Source: Anthoceros angustus (Eukaryota; Streptophyta; Anthocerotopsida; Anthocerotales; Anthocerotaceae). Taken from it: a stretch of 64,000 nt of DNA. The stretch lies in assembly GCA_010909165.1 (NCBI GenBank), contig MU008166.1, positions 1,674,001 through 1,738,000 on the forward strand, read 5' to 3'. The notes beneath the pieces were generated by a model, which did not search any database, was not told where the DNA came from, and saw only the letters and a list, made by a program, of their open reading frames with translations. A program made the translations under genes and the position numbers. Positions 11,886 to 21,878 of this stretch are shown here, piece by piece. Every line of letters begins with the position of its first letter. The first letter of the stretch is position 1.

Positions 11886-13792
11886 GCCTCATTCTTCAAT
11901 CCTGCGGTGGACTTTTCCGAGGCCCTTACTGACCAAGTCCGCATCCCATTCGACCTGCCAATGTTTTCGGTCTCTTATGCAGGTACTGTAGGTGAATTCA
12001 TCCAATCATGACAGTCACATAACAACAAAGTACTTTCATCAAGTCTTTCTCTAAGCTCTGAGATCCCGGAATAACCAGACTTGTTTCATTCGAAATTATC
12101 TTAGAATTATTGCCTTGTGGATACCCCTGTCTTGTGGTTGAGAATTAAGAACTGTTTCTGAATGACCTAGCATCATCGAGTCTGGTTCCTCGGTTTGCAT
12201 ATCCAAGGCTTTGTGTGTTGATATTGTCTTCAAAGCTTTTGTGTCCTGATACTGCCTCCAGTCTTTCCAGTGAGTTGGATGATTTGGGGTTCAGGTTTCA
12301 GGTACAGTTGCTTCGACGATGGTGTTTTCGTGTTTGTGTTGAGAGTTAGGGTTTGGTGGTGTGTGTAGCCGCAGAAATTGCCGGAGCTTCCTGACTCCAG
12401 GAAAGTGAGTGAGAGGGAGACGTACATCATAGTGAAAAAGAGGGCTTTGGAGGCTGCGTGGAATGCATCTCCTTACTACATTGAGGAGCCGAAGGACAAG
12501 GTGGTGGCTGATATTCAGCGCTACTCTGATCGATACAAGCCTGAGCTTAAACAGAAACGGGCACCTTTGAGTACCTTCTTGAAACTGGTTCCCGCCTTCT
12601 TCCGACCGAGCTTTTAGGACAAGGTTTGTGGCTGTGTTTGGCACTTAGCTTTTGTGGTTGTTGAGGTTTATTCATTGGCTACTGTGTCTGTCTGCTGTAT
12701 GATTCACTAACTGATTGGCTTGCAGATCGTAGACGAACGCAAAGCACGAAGGCAGCAGCGACTTCTCAGTGGCTGTTGGACTCTGGGCTGGAAACTGGCA
12801 AGAATGGTGAGATGATAACTGTGCAGAGGCAGCTTCGGCATTTGACCTGAGGGACCTTGGGAAGTTCTTATTGTGCTTGTTTTGGTGAATGTAGATCGAT
12901 TTGATCAGCTTCTATCACTGGAGGAGAAAGCCAAAACGCAAGATGATGTGAGTTGCCTTGCTCAACTTGCTTGCAGCATTGTTGACAAATTTCTTCTGTG
13001 TGCATGGACAGTGCGGAACATGTGGGCAGGTGCTGATTGTTTGGGGGATACAGGGAGGCAAGGAACCTGGAGAGAAGCAGAAGAAGGAAGGAGAAGAAGA
13101 AGGTGAAGGGGATGAAGAAGAAGTTGTGGATGAGGAAGACGATTTTGAAGATGATGACTATGCACAGGTAGATCTTCATCTTTGACATCGTTTGGACTTG
13201 TAAAACGATCGGCAATGCATACAAGATGCTGATGCAGCTTTTCCGGCTGTTGCAGATGCATGGGTTTGATGATGATGAAGACTATAATGTGGACATCGAT
13301 GAGGGCGGAGATGATGGTTAGCGTCCATTTCTCTCTCTGTTCTTTTTCTCAAGTTAGATCTAATGTAACGGAGCAACTGAACTTGATATTTCCTGCTTTT
13401 TATGGCAGATGGAGCGGTATACTAGGCCTCATTCTTCAATCCTGCGGTGGACTTTTCCGAGGCCCTTACTGACCAAGTCCGCATCCCATTCGACCTGCCA
13501 ATGTTTTCGGTCTCTTATGCAGGTACTGTAGGTGAATTCATCCAATCATGACAGTCACATAACAACAAAGTACTTTCATCAAGTCTTTCTCTAAGCTCTG
13601 AGATCCCGGAATAACCAGACTTGTTTCATTCGAAATTATCTTAGAATTATTGCCTTGTGGATACCCCTGTCTTGTGGTTGAGAATTAAGAACTGTTTCTG
13701 AATGACCTAGCATCATCGAGTCTGGTTCCTCGGTTTGCATATCCAAGGCTTTGTGTGTTGATATTGTCTTCAAAGCTTTGTGTCCTGATACT
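10718..13792. repeat. ~1.54-kb tandem duplication of RPC31 body
   Basis: Unit 1 is 10718-12253 (1536 bp) and unit 2 is 12254-13792 (1539 bp). They are nearly identical, differing mainly by one- or two-base indels. GCCTCCA occurs at the start of unit 1 (10718), at the internal junction (12254) and just after unit 2 (13793), which is what a microhomology-mediated tandem duplication leaves. Confidence 0.9.
12375..13424 (+). pseudogene. Duplicated RPC31 exons 2-7, lacking exon 1
   Basis: Second tandem copy of the Pol III C31 exons: 12375-12623, 12726-12806, 12895-12947, 13054-13167 and onward to about 13424. It has no exon 1. Its exon 2 has lost one C (CTTCTTCCG against CTTCTTCCCG), giving an early stop. 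Its exon 5, in contrast, is a full 114 bp and encodes an uninterrupted Glu/Asp-rich tail (DEEEVVDEEDDFEDDDY), and the last exons read through to DDDGAVY and stop. Each copy is therefore broken where the other is intact. It might serve as alternative 3' exons for the first copy, but that is inference. Confidence 0.8.
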
Positions 13793-13872
13793 GCCTCCAA
13801 GGCTTTGTGTGTTGATATTGTCTTCAAGCCTTTGTGTGCTGATACTGCCTCCAAGGCTTTGTGTGCTGATAG
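13743..13872. repeat. ~27-bp minisatellite (AAGGCTTTGTGTGYTGATA)
   Basis: About five imperfect units of 26-28 bp alternate between endings ATTGTCTTC and ACTGCCTCC. The right edge of the 1.54-kb duplication falls inside this array, and a shortened two-unit version is present at 12197-12260, at the end of unit 1. Confidence 0.8.
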
Positions 13873-14040
13873 GGGCCATTTGGCTACAGAGATGGGCCAA
13901 AGATCGATACGATTCAGCTGACTCCGGGAACATGGTGGAAAAGAAGATGGCAAGGACTACGACAACCCCCAAACCTTGATATACAAAGTTGTCGAGGAAG
14001 TTTGCTCGGTGCTACAGCCATCGGCAACTGTCAAAGTTTA

Positions 14041-14400
14041 GTGAGTTGAGTGCCTAGGTACACTCAACTCACCTTTTATCTGACCCGCAAGGTCATGGAG
14101 TTGGCGAGCCATACTTGACCATGAGAGTCTCACCCTCTCCAAGTTCCAAAACCGGTGTGTGTATTCAGCACCATGCTCGTTGCAGCGTGCGGAAGCAACA
14201 GACACACCAGTTTTTAAACTTCGTGGCGTTCTCTCTGTCGATCCAATGTTTACTCTCAAGCGCCCTGCACAGTCACATCCATGAATTTCAGGCAACTTAC
14301 ATGGTGTATCAATCAAGCAGTAGATAGTCCAAGACATAAGATGAGAACGCCGGACAGTCCAAATAGTAAATAACATAGCAACCTTAAAAACCCCACGAGA
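14041..14400 (-). pseudogene. Second HisRS fragment (motif 1 exon and adjacent intron)
   Basis: This stretch is a diverged copy of 8568-8890 of the HisRS gene. It shares the ACTCACC splice-donor side, GACCTTGCGG, the motif 1 coding piece (reading ACTCTCATGGTCAAGTATGG on the minus strand) and the following intron with ACATGGTGTATC. The coding part is interrupted. Because intron sequence is retained, it arose by DNA duplication rather than through mRNA. Confidence 0.75.
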
Positions 14401-14539
14401 CGAATGTGCTGCTTTTAGCGGATGTGTCCCTTCTTCGAATCTGTCTACTGGTCCCGATGTGGCACTTACCTACCTTCCTTCTTTTCCCCTTCTGTGAAGT
14501 AAAAGTCCTACAAATTAAGTTTTTATAGGATCTGGTTGA

Positions 14540-15590
14540 AAAGGATGTTGTTATTTAAAAATTATAATGTGATGTGATTGAGTTGGATCAAAAATTACAA
14601 CAGGATGTGGCTAAGTTGGATCAGGAAAATGATGAATTATTTGATCGCATGGATGAAAAGGATGAACGGGTTTTCGAGTTCCAGGAGTCTATTAACTCGG
14701 CTACGGCATCCATTTAGTCCCTTGAAGCTTCTTGTGCTAACAGGGATCGGTTTATGAATTCTCCTCTTGAAAACAGTACCCAGAGAATTAAAGAAGGCTT
14801 TCACGCTTTCGCATCTGGGAATTACACATTTTGTTCCGTAAGAGATAAAGCTCAAGTCTCGGCAGTTTGAGAAAGTTTTTGCAAAGTTATTGATTCTAAA
14901 CAGCGGCCGATTGCACAGGCTTATGAATGATCAATTGCAGGGACATTTGAAACTACAAAGATATGTGAATAATTTATCCTTCGGTTTTGCCAACTGGGTG
15001 AATGATCTCTCTCTGCAATTTCAAGAGCAAGTGGTGAAAAAAATTGCTTTCACCCGGAAAGTTGAGGACAAGGCTATAGGTTTGGAATAGGCTTCACATA
15101 CTTATCGAGAGAAATTACTTTTGGGTCACTAGCCTCCGGAGATTACGACAGTCCCTCATTACAGAGAAATTTTTTAAGAAACTTCGGACCAGGCCCGCCG
15201 TGCTTTGAATTTACGCATTTCTAGTCTTGGTTCTCATATATATTCAGGATCCGCTTGCTGCTGCTATGGAGTTTATCGGCCGGTTACGAGTTAACTTGGC
15301 TATTCTGCGTGCCTTTTGGCTGGGAAAGGATCTTGGCCGGGAAGGCATTTTACTCTTGGCTTTCCGTTCTTTGGACGATTGGCTTCATGTTTTGAAGGCA
15401 AGGACTACTTTGCGGGAAACAACCTTGTGTATCAACGAGGACCTTACCCCATTGCAGTGGCAAAATAAGACGGAGAAATTGCCTGCTTTTAAGGCTGCAC
15501 GTGGCCTTGGGACAGGTGGCCTTTTTTCGTGGTGATCAGTTGGTTATTTTGGAGCCTCATCCTCGACCTATTTGTGACACTGTTGATTGA
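14540..15590 (+). mobile_element. LINE ORF1-like relic (coiled coil, RRM-like, C-terminal domain)
   Basis: Degenerate coding sequence with the layout of L1-type ORF1 proteins, the RNA-binding chaperone of LINE particles. A heptad-rich coiled coil at about 14565-14700 (ELDQKLQQDVAKLDQENDEL) is followed by a middle region, then an RRM-like part at about 15200-15400 (RRALNLRISSL, GREGILLLAFRSLDDWLHV) and a C-terminal domain at 15400-15590 (LCINEDLTPLQW, then FFRGDQLVILEP after a frame change near 15518). Stops near 14719, 15090, 15130 and 15175 show it is dead. Assignment rests on the order of parts and these motifs. No endonuclease or reverse transcriptase follows. Confidence 0.6.
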
Positions 15591-15739
15591 TTATTTGGAT
15601 TGTCTTCTTATTTGCATCACATACTTTTATCGTCCTTCTGGTTCATACATACGTATATGTACTCAGTTTTTCACCTTTTTACGATATACTATCTCTGTGC
15701 CATGGTGCTTCCATCCTTAGTGGACATAAATAAAATGGT

Positions 15740-15870
15740 TGTTATTGTTGGTTAGGACTATTGCTTCCCATGCAGTAGTCTCGGGTTCAACTGTTGGTAG
15801 ACACACTTGTCTCTCCGATGCCTTCGTTATCCTCACGAGCCAGTTCGACTCTCGGCAGATGTCTCTTTGA
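15740..15870 (+). pseudogene. tRNA-Gly-like relic with duplicated 3' half
   Basis: GGTTAGGACTATTGCTTCCCATGCAGTAGTCTCGGGTTCAACT resembles the D-arm, anticodon arm (loop TTCCCAT, anticodon CCC) and T-arm of a tRNA-Gly, but the acceptor stem does not pair. A second T-arm-like piece (AGTTCGACTCTCGGCAGATG) follows at 15841-15860 with a similar flank (GATGCCTTCGTT), so the 3' half appears duplicated. Confidence 0.5.
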
Positions 15871-16167
15871 TGCCTTCGTTGTCCGCACTAGCTAGATAAG
15901 GCTTTATTATTTTTCGAGTTTGGACAATAAAAAATCGATACCACAAGCAATCTCCGGTATCAAAGCCAAAACCACAAGTTAATTCGTACACATAGAAACC
16001 ACATTCAGTCTCCGGTATCAAACTCAATATCACATACTTTCCAACTCATGATTCACACACTAGCTCCAGGTTTGTAGCAGCATGGATATTCTGTGCTTGA
16101 TAAAAAAAGAAGAAGAAGAAGTATATTAAAGTCCATAAGTGCGATAAGCTGAGTGACATCGTCTAGA

Positions 16168-17130
16168 TAAATAATAATTCCAAGCTTCACATTTCCCAGT
16201 ATCCCTTCAGGTGCACAACAACGATCACTGTTCATATACTACATTCACATATGGCAAGGCGGCAACAGTAGGTGACGCATCTTCCTCTACCTCCGTGGTT
16301 TGCAGGCCTGCATATGACATTGTGGGTGCAGTAGGTGACTTTAGGTAGGGAGCTCACTTGCTCCTCTTCACCTCGACCCCCGGTCCCCTTCGGTTGTCCC
16401 CTCCTGGATGGGCTTTTCCCATCGTTTTTTCACCTCAATAAAATCTTACTACATTCACATATGCATCGTCGATTAGACGGAGGGGATTTGTTGGAAGCGC
16501 TTGCAATGCCAGGCTCGGAGCTGACAGGGTTACCCAGACTCGGACTACTGCCTGTGCTTTCTCGGAAGAGCTTGCAATGCCAGGCTCCGAGCTTACAGGG
16601 TTACCCAGACTCGGACTACTGCCTGTGCTTTCTGGCGGTTCTACTTTGACCTTCTTCTGCCTCCTTCGCGGGTCTTGGGGTGACGGCTGTCTGGGAAGTG
16701 AGTGACGGGAGAGTCGTGAAAGACGTCTGTCCACAACACAACACAGCAGCCAGCCCTGACGCCGGGAGGAAGTAATAAATGAACGAACTGAACCATGAAC
16801 TGGTCTGGCTGCTCACGTTCGTCTCCGTTAAAATCCTTCCACCATCGACCCTCTCGAGGTCGCAGGTGTGGACAAGCCCAAAATGAAGATGTGGGAGACC
16901 GGTATCATGCGGATCACAAGACATCCACAGCTGATTGACCTCCTGTTGCATCCTTGCTCAATTTGCCCACTTGTTCTCCAAACAAGAGAACCTTGACCAA
17001 TGCTTGTCAATGAATATTGGGCTCAGATGGTGGGCCAGTGCATATGGTGCTTTGCGCACACTCTGTGGGTAGGCACGTCCTTCACTTTGGTCACCTCCCT
17101 TGGGCTTTGTGCACATCTTCTGGGAGTCTG
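16168..17130. repeat. Paralogous segment A (partner at 20335-21010)
   Basis: This region and 20335-21010 are diverged copies. Shared landmarks include AATAATTCCAAGCTTCACAT, CATCGTCGATTAGAC, GTCTGGGAAGTGAGTGACGG, GGAGACCGGTATCATGCGG and TTGGGCTTTGTGCACATC. Copy A carries the 193-bp non-LTR insertion (16254-16446) and an internal ~78-bp tandem duplication at about 16495-16645; copy B lacks both. Open reading frames cross the region, but none has a recognised domain, so its original function is unknown. Confidence 0.8.
16237..16463 (+). mobile_element. 193-bp non-LTR insertion with 17-bp target-site duplication
   Basis: The insert 16254-16446 is flanked by the identical 17-mer TACTACATTCACATATG at 16237-16253 and 16447-16463. 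The paralogous segment near 20463-20490 has only one diverged copy of that 17-mer and no insert, which gives an empty-site comparison. The insert ends in CAATAAAATCT just before the duplication. It contains the hairpin GATGGG-CTTTT-CCCATC at 16416-16432 and a T-rich stretch. There is no tRNA-type A/B box, so I read it as a short 5'-truncated LINE tail or a SINE that borrowed one. Confidence 0.85.
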
Positions 17131-17202
17131 GAACGGTGACAGAAGGTTAGATCAACGCTATCGGAAGGCCTTTGAGGAGGTTAAGCGCCGCACAAGCATT
17201 GT

Positions 17203-17237
17203 GCTTTTGCCTGCCATCGTCGATGGCAGGCAAAAGC
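17203..17237. repeat. Perfect 17-bp palindrome with one-base centre
   Basis: The left arm GCTTTTGCCTGCCATCG (17203-17219), one T, then its exact reverse complement (17221-17237). In the paralogous segment near 21005 only the right-arm sequence GCAGGCAAAAGC is present, so the fold-back arose in copy A. Confidence 0.95.
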
Positions 17238-17724
17238 TACCACAGGAGTTTTGGACATCGATAGGATGAAAGAAATGCACATCAACGATCTGAAGCACCT
17301 TCACAAGCTTGGATACATGAACTCCAGTACTCCGGGCAATTGCAAAAGTTCCCCATGTGAAAGTCTGTTGGAACCCATACTTCATCCATCAAGTGACAGC
17401 GGTCCACATGATCCGCAGTCACCATGATATGGTGTGCACAACACACAAGCGTGATCCGGACCGGCACCAACTCCCCACCATGCAGCCGGGTTAGCGTGCA
17501 CCGGCTTCATGAAATGCCTGTCTACTTGGGATAACCAGCATACCCGAACTTGGCCAGCAAGTCACGGGTCCCGACCAGCGTTGTGGGCTTCCGCCCCTCC
17601 TGCAAGGCCGCAACATACAGTATGTAGGCGGCCGTGTTTCTCCGCATGCGGTTGTGCCTGTGCTGGGGATCTGGCTTAATGATGCTTCTAACAAAATTTT
17701 AAACGTTACCGTTGGGAGCATCAA

Positions 17725-17796
17725 GCGTTTGTAGTCCAACGGTTAGGATAATTGCCTTCCAAGCAATAGACCCGGGTTCGACTCCCGGCAGACGCA
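17725..17796 (+). tRNA. tRNA-Gly(UCC)
   Basis: A 72-base cloverleaf. The acceptor stem GCGTTTG pairs with CAGACGC (one T-G pair) with discriminator A. The D-arm is GTCC...GGAT. The anticodon arm is ATTGC-CTTCCAA-GCAAT with anticodon TCC at 17758-17760. The T-arm is CCGGG-TTCGACT-CCCGG. The internal promoter boxes are intact and there is no intron. It decodes GGA (and GGG by wobble). Confidence 0.96.
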
Positions 17797-17840
17797 TCTG
17801 TTGCAGTGTACTTCGACTTGGATCACTTTCTTTGTACGGA

Positions 17841-17985
17841 TATTATTTGATAAATCGATTTAGGCCAAATGGACACACATTTATAAGAACGCCGTGATTA
17901 AGCATCCTGAGCGATATTATTTGATAAATCGATTTAGGCCAAATGGACACACATTTATAAGAACGCCGTGATTAAGCATCCTGAG
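17841..17985. repeat. ~73-bp tandem duplication
   Basis: Two near-identical adjacent units, each running from GATATTATTTGATAAATCG to AAGCATCCTGAGC, just downstream of the tRNA-Gly gene. Confidence 0.9.
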
Positions 17986-18131
17986 CTTAGATCGGTACTT
18001 AGATGGGGTGCCTAAAGGGAGTGGATGCCCTTGGTGCAAGTAGCTTAGTTAGGCATACCATGTACAAGTTGTTAATCTCCGGCAATCACAGACTTTCCAA
18101 CTCACGATTCACACACCAGCTCCAGGTTTGT

Positions 18132-18504
18132 ACCGTTGTATGCGAAGTATGAGGCATGCAAAGTCTGAGCATGATGAGCTAAGTTCAAAACGGTATGCGA
18201 AGTATGAGGCATGCAAAGTCTGAGCATGATGAGCTAAGTTCAAATTAGGTTTCAAGAAATGTTCTGGGTACCGTTGTATGCGAAGTATGAGGCATGCAAA
18301 GTCTGAGCATGATGAGCTAAGTTCAAATTAGGTTTCAAGAAATGTTCTGGTGAATGATCAGTAGCTTCTGTTATAGATGGGATGCTTTGTTAGTCCCTAG
18401 GAATGATCAGTAGCTTCTGTTATAGATGGGATGCTTTGTTAGTCCCTAGGAATGATCAGTAGCTTCTGTTATAGATGGGATGCTTTATAAGTCCCTAGGT
18501 TAGG
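18132..18504. repeat. Two stacked tandem arrays (3 + 3 units)
   Basis: The first array has three copies of a unit with ATGCGAAGTATGAGGCATGC and AGCATGATGAGCTAAG; the second and third also carry TTAGGTTTCAAGAAATG. Directly after it come three ~49-bp copies of AATGATCAGTAGCTTC...AGTCCCTAG. The LINE insertion at 18505 landed immediately after the last unit. Confidence 0.9.
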
Positions 18505-19621
18505 TAGGTTTGTCCATACATACGTCCTTGAGGCTGGCCAAGGGACTTTTAGCCTGTGTGGCTAGGGTTTCGGGTTGGGGGACTCCCCGAGGTTAGGGTG
18601 CGTGGGCTTCAAGCGTCACTCTTAGAGAAGCACTACCGGCAGGCGGAGTTGGCCCTTCTTCAAGATTCCTTTAATATCAAGGCCACTCGGGCTCGGCTTC
18701 GCTCTTGCTTAAGGAAAGGAGCAGGTTCCTGGCTTCTAGCCCGACTCAATATCCAAGCGTTTGGCTTCGCACCAACAACGTTTTCCACTGTGATGCGCTT
18801 TTGCCTTGGCTTAGTCCAACCTTTGGCCTGCTCTCTCTTTGCTTGCAGCTATGGAGCCCCCCTCGATGACTCGGGGACCCACCTGGCCCGGTGTCCTTGT
18901 GGCGGATAGTGCATTGCTACACATGACGCCGTCCGGGACGTCATGTTTTCCATGGCCAAGGAGGGCGGGTTCTTTCCTAGTAGCGAGCGCCCATACACCT
19001 TGCTCAACGGTGTTTCTCTTAGGGCTGACCTTTTTCTATCCCGGGAAGACCAGGTTTCCGTTGCCTTTGTGGTTGTAACCAACCCCACCCAGAACTCCGT
19101 CTGCAAGCATGTGATCCTTAACCCTCCGGGTTGGGCGGTGGAGGGTTGTGCGACGGCCAAGCTCCACAAGTACTCTCCTATGCAGGACGGGCACAAATTT
19201 ATCCCCCTTACCATCGAGACCCATGGGGCCAGGGGTAAGGATTTCTCAAGGTTTGTCAAGGCCTGTGCCAAGGCGTACCACAATCGCAGGAATGGGGTTG
19301 GTGTTCCCCTTTCTTGTATTATGGCTTTCTTCAGGCAACGGTTGTCCATCGCTCTGCACAGGGCATTGGCGAACGCGGTGTATACGATGGTGACAAGCGG
19401 GGGGGAGGCGGCTTCTTCGGCCTCGGTGGTAGGTACGCCTTTTGTTATCCCCGACTACGAATTTCTCCATGTAGTGAGTAGTTTTGAGATCAACGATCGC
19501 GAGGGTTAGTCCCCCTTGGCACGGTGCCCTTGGTTGAGTTGTTGCCCCTTTTCTTTTTGGGCTACATGGGTTTTTCCCATCTCTTTTCTTACATAAAGTC
19601 TCCACATTCCCCTAGGTTAGG
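18493..19621 (+). mobile_element. 5'-truncated LINE copy with 12-bp target-site duplication
   Basis: The insert 18505-19609 is flanked by CCCTAGGTTAGG at 18493-18504 and 19610-19621. It holds the C-terminal part of a LINE ORF2-like protein and then a 3' UTR. This UTR carries the hairpin CATGGG-TTTTT-CCCATC (about 19565-19582) followed by ACATAAAGTCTCC. The lack of endonuclease and reverse-transcriptase parts is the usual result of incomplete reverse transcription. Confidence 0.85.
18556..19509 (+). pseudogene. LINE ORF2 C-terminal region, one internal stop
   Basis: One reading frame of 318 codons is broken only by a TAG at 18907-18909. It contains the cysteine/histidine stretch GTHLARCPCGG, then THDAVRDVMFSMA, a segment with RADLFLS and VAFVVVTNP, then FIPLTIETHGARGKDF and MAFFRQRLSIALHRALANAV. 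This pattern of a C/H motif followed by a nuclease-like tail is what I associate with the region after the reverse transcriptase in plant and protist LINE-like elements. I cannot name the clade. No Met start is expected, because the copy is 5'-truncated at 18505. Confidence 0.65.
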
Positions 19622-20334
19622 AAGCACACACACATGTACGTAAACGAAGTTAAGGGAGACTGGGTGTCTCACAATATGTAGGCCTCATGCTGGCTTTGGA
19701 GCAGGACGGGTAACAGTTTTGGTCAGCAACAATTTTTCTTAGAACAAGAGTTTCGTAACAGCTTTTTCACTGAACAGAATACGGGCTTAAATAGACTCCA
19801 GCTCTCGTGCCAGTAGCGGTAATGGGTACCTAGCAAACCAGTGACCAGATTCCACAGCACAGGAGGATGACAAGGGACCGGTGTTCATCAAGCAATGCTG
19901 AAGTCACATGTGGCAAGCGGAAAAGAAAGAAACCAACCAGCAGCCACCATACACACTACACAATAGAAAATAGTTAGGATTACGCTTGTGGTCTTATATT
20001 TTACATATTTTACGTTTTACCAACATCCCTTAGTAAGGGTCCCGTAAGGTACTTCTTGATTATAAATATTTATATTGAAAAAATATATACTATTATAAAT
20101 TACAGGAGATAAATATAGAGTATATATAATTACATAATATATTTTTAGTTATAAAATATAACCTAAAATATTGTTTATCTGATGTGATAATTACTACCAT
20201 AATTAGTGGGTATTACCCGTAAAACTCACAAGTTAGGAATTGGCTTGTGATCTTATATTTTACGTATTTTATATTAGGGAGTATCATAAACTACGGTGTA
20301 AGTATCGTTCTCAGGGTTGTGAAGCACTTGGACG
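19622..20334. other. Non-coding, AT-rich stretch
   Basis: No gene seen. From 19970 to 20280 the DNA is very AT-rich, with the phrase CTTATATTTTACRTATTTTA near both ends (about 19990 and 20252), so it may be a short AT-rich insertion or repeat. Confidence 0.4.
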
Positions 20335-21010
20335 AATAATAATTCCAAGCTTCACATGCACAGTATCCCTTCAGATGCACAGTATCCCTTCAGATGCACA
20401 GTATCCCTTCAGATGCACAGTATCCCTTCAGATGCACAGTATCCCTTCAGATGCACAACAACGATCACTATTCATAAACTCCATTCACATACGCATCGTC
20501 GATTAGACTGAGGGGATGGCCTTGTCGGAAGAGCTTGCAAAGCGAGGCTCTAAGCTGACAGGGATCCCCAGACTCGGACTACTGTCTGTGCTTTCTGGCG
20601 GCTCTACTTTCGGATCTTGGGGTGGCGGCCGTCTGGGAAGTGAGTGACGGGAGAGTCGCGAAAAGTAGCTTTAGACGTCTGTCCGCTCCTTCTTCTCCCC
20701 TTATCCTGCCACCTTCAATCTTCTGGAGGTTGCAGATGTGGACAGGCCCAAAATGCATGTGGGAGACCGGTATCATGCGGATCACAAGACATTCACAGCT
20801 GATTGCTCTCCTGCTGCTTCCTTTCTCAATTTGCCCACATGTTCTCCAGACAAGGAAAGCTTGACCAATGCTTAAATATTGGGCTCAGATGGTGGGCAGT
20901 TCATATGGTGCTCTGCGCACACTCTCTGGATACCCACGTCCTTCACCTTGGTCACCTCCCTTGGGCTTTGTGCACATCACCTTCTGGGAGTCTGGAGGGG
21001 TGACCGCAGG
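20335..21010. repeat. Paralogous segment B (partner at 16168-17130)
   Basis: See segment A for shared landmarks. Segment B lacks the 193-bp insertion and keeps the corresponding target sequence near 20463-20490 in unduplicated form. Confidence 0.8.
20362..20456. repeat. 19-bp minisatellite, five perfect units
   Basis: AGTATCCCTTCAGATGCAC is repeated five times without change. The paralogous segment A has a single diverged copy at about 16198-16216, so the expansion is specific to segment B. Confidence 0.95.
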
Positions 21011-21878
21011 CAAAAGCTACCACAGGATTACTTCAAGACATTCTTGAGAGTGCCTCATTCTATACCAGTTCTCAACCAAGTGCCAGTAATGAACTATACA
21101 GCTGAAGCTGAAACCCACAATGACTGTGTGCAAGCTGTGGACCAAAGATTGCACATCCAACAGCCTATCTTGTAGATGCTGTGGTGAGAAAACAAAGGAA
21201 AGGAAACAAGCAAAGAAGGTACCGACCAAAAACCCCCACCAATCCTCCGTCTCCGTGAGGCTTACGCTCTTTCTGAATCTCGCTAACATTCCTCCTCACT
21301 GTTTCTCGTCTCGATCACATTTTTCTGGGTGAATTTTGAAATGACTGTTGTAAAATGGCATGTTAATCGTTTTCGTTGCCAGATGCCGCGATGCGTCGCT
21401 TCGGACATCTCTCGAAGCCGTTGGAGGCAGACTTTGAACATACGGAGGTGCCTCCTCTTCGATCGGCTCTGCTTTCTCTCTTGAACAGACTGCAGTTCTG
21501 TACGCGTACTTATGCTCCTCTCCAGCAGCTCCTGGACCTTCACAAGTGTGCGCTCTGGTCTGCTATAACTCGCCAGGAGAGACGTAGTCGGGTAGAATCT
21601 TAGAGCATTCAACAGTTGATTGCCGTTGGAATAATGGCGCGATCGGATCTTATGGCGCTTCTTTCTCCTCTCCAACTGGAGCATCCAAGCGCTTTCCAAC
21701 TACTGGATTATTGGTGAGTCTGACTAGCAGTTGCAATTCTTCCCACATTGCGTTTGGAAGCAGTGGTGTAGATTGTAGAACCCCTGCACTGTATGACCAG
21801 TGACGAGATTGATCGGCTTCACGCAGGTATCCGAGTAAACACAAGGGGGAGAAGGTTCCGGACCACCTAGGAGCAAGT

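Noticed and set aside
15740-15803. A functional tRNA-Gly(CCC)
   Set aside because: The acceptor stem does not pair and the T-arm is mismatched.
18132-18504. Satellite or centromeric DNA
   Set aside because: Each array has only three units; this is local duplication rather than a long satellite.
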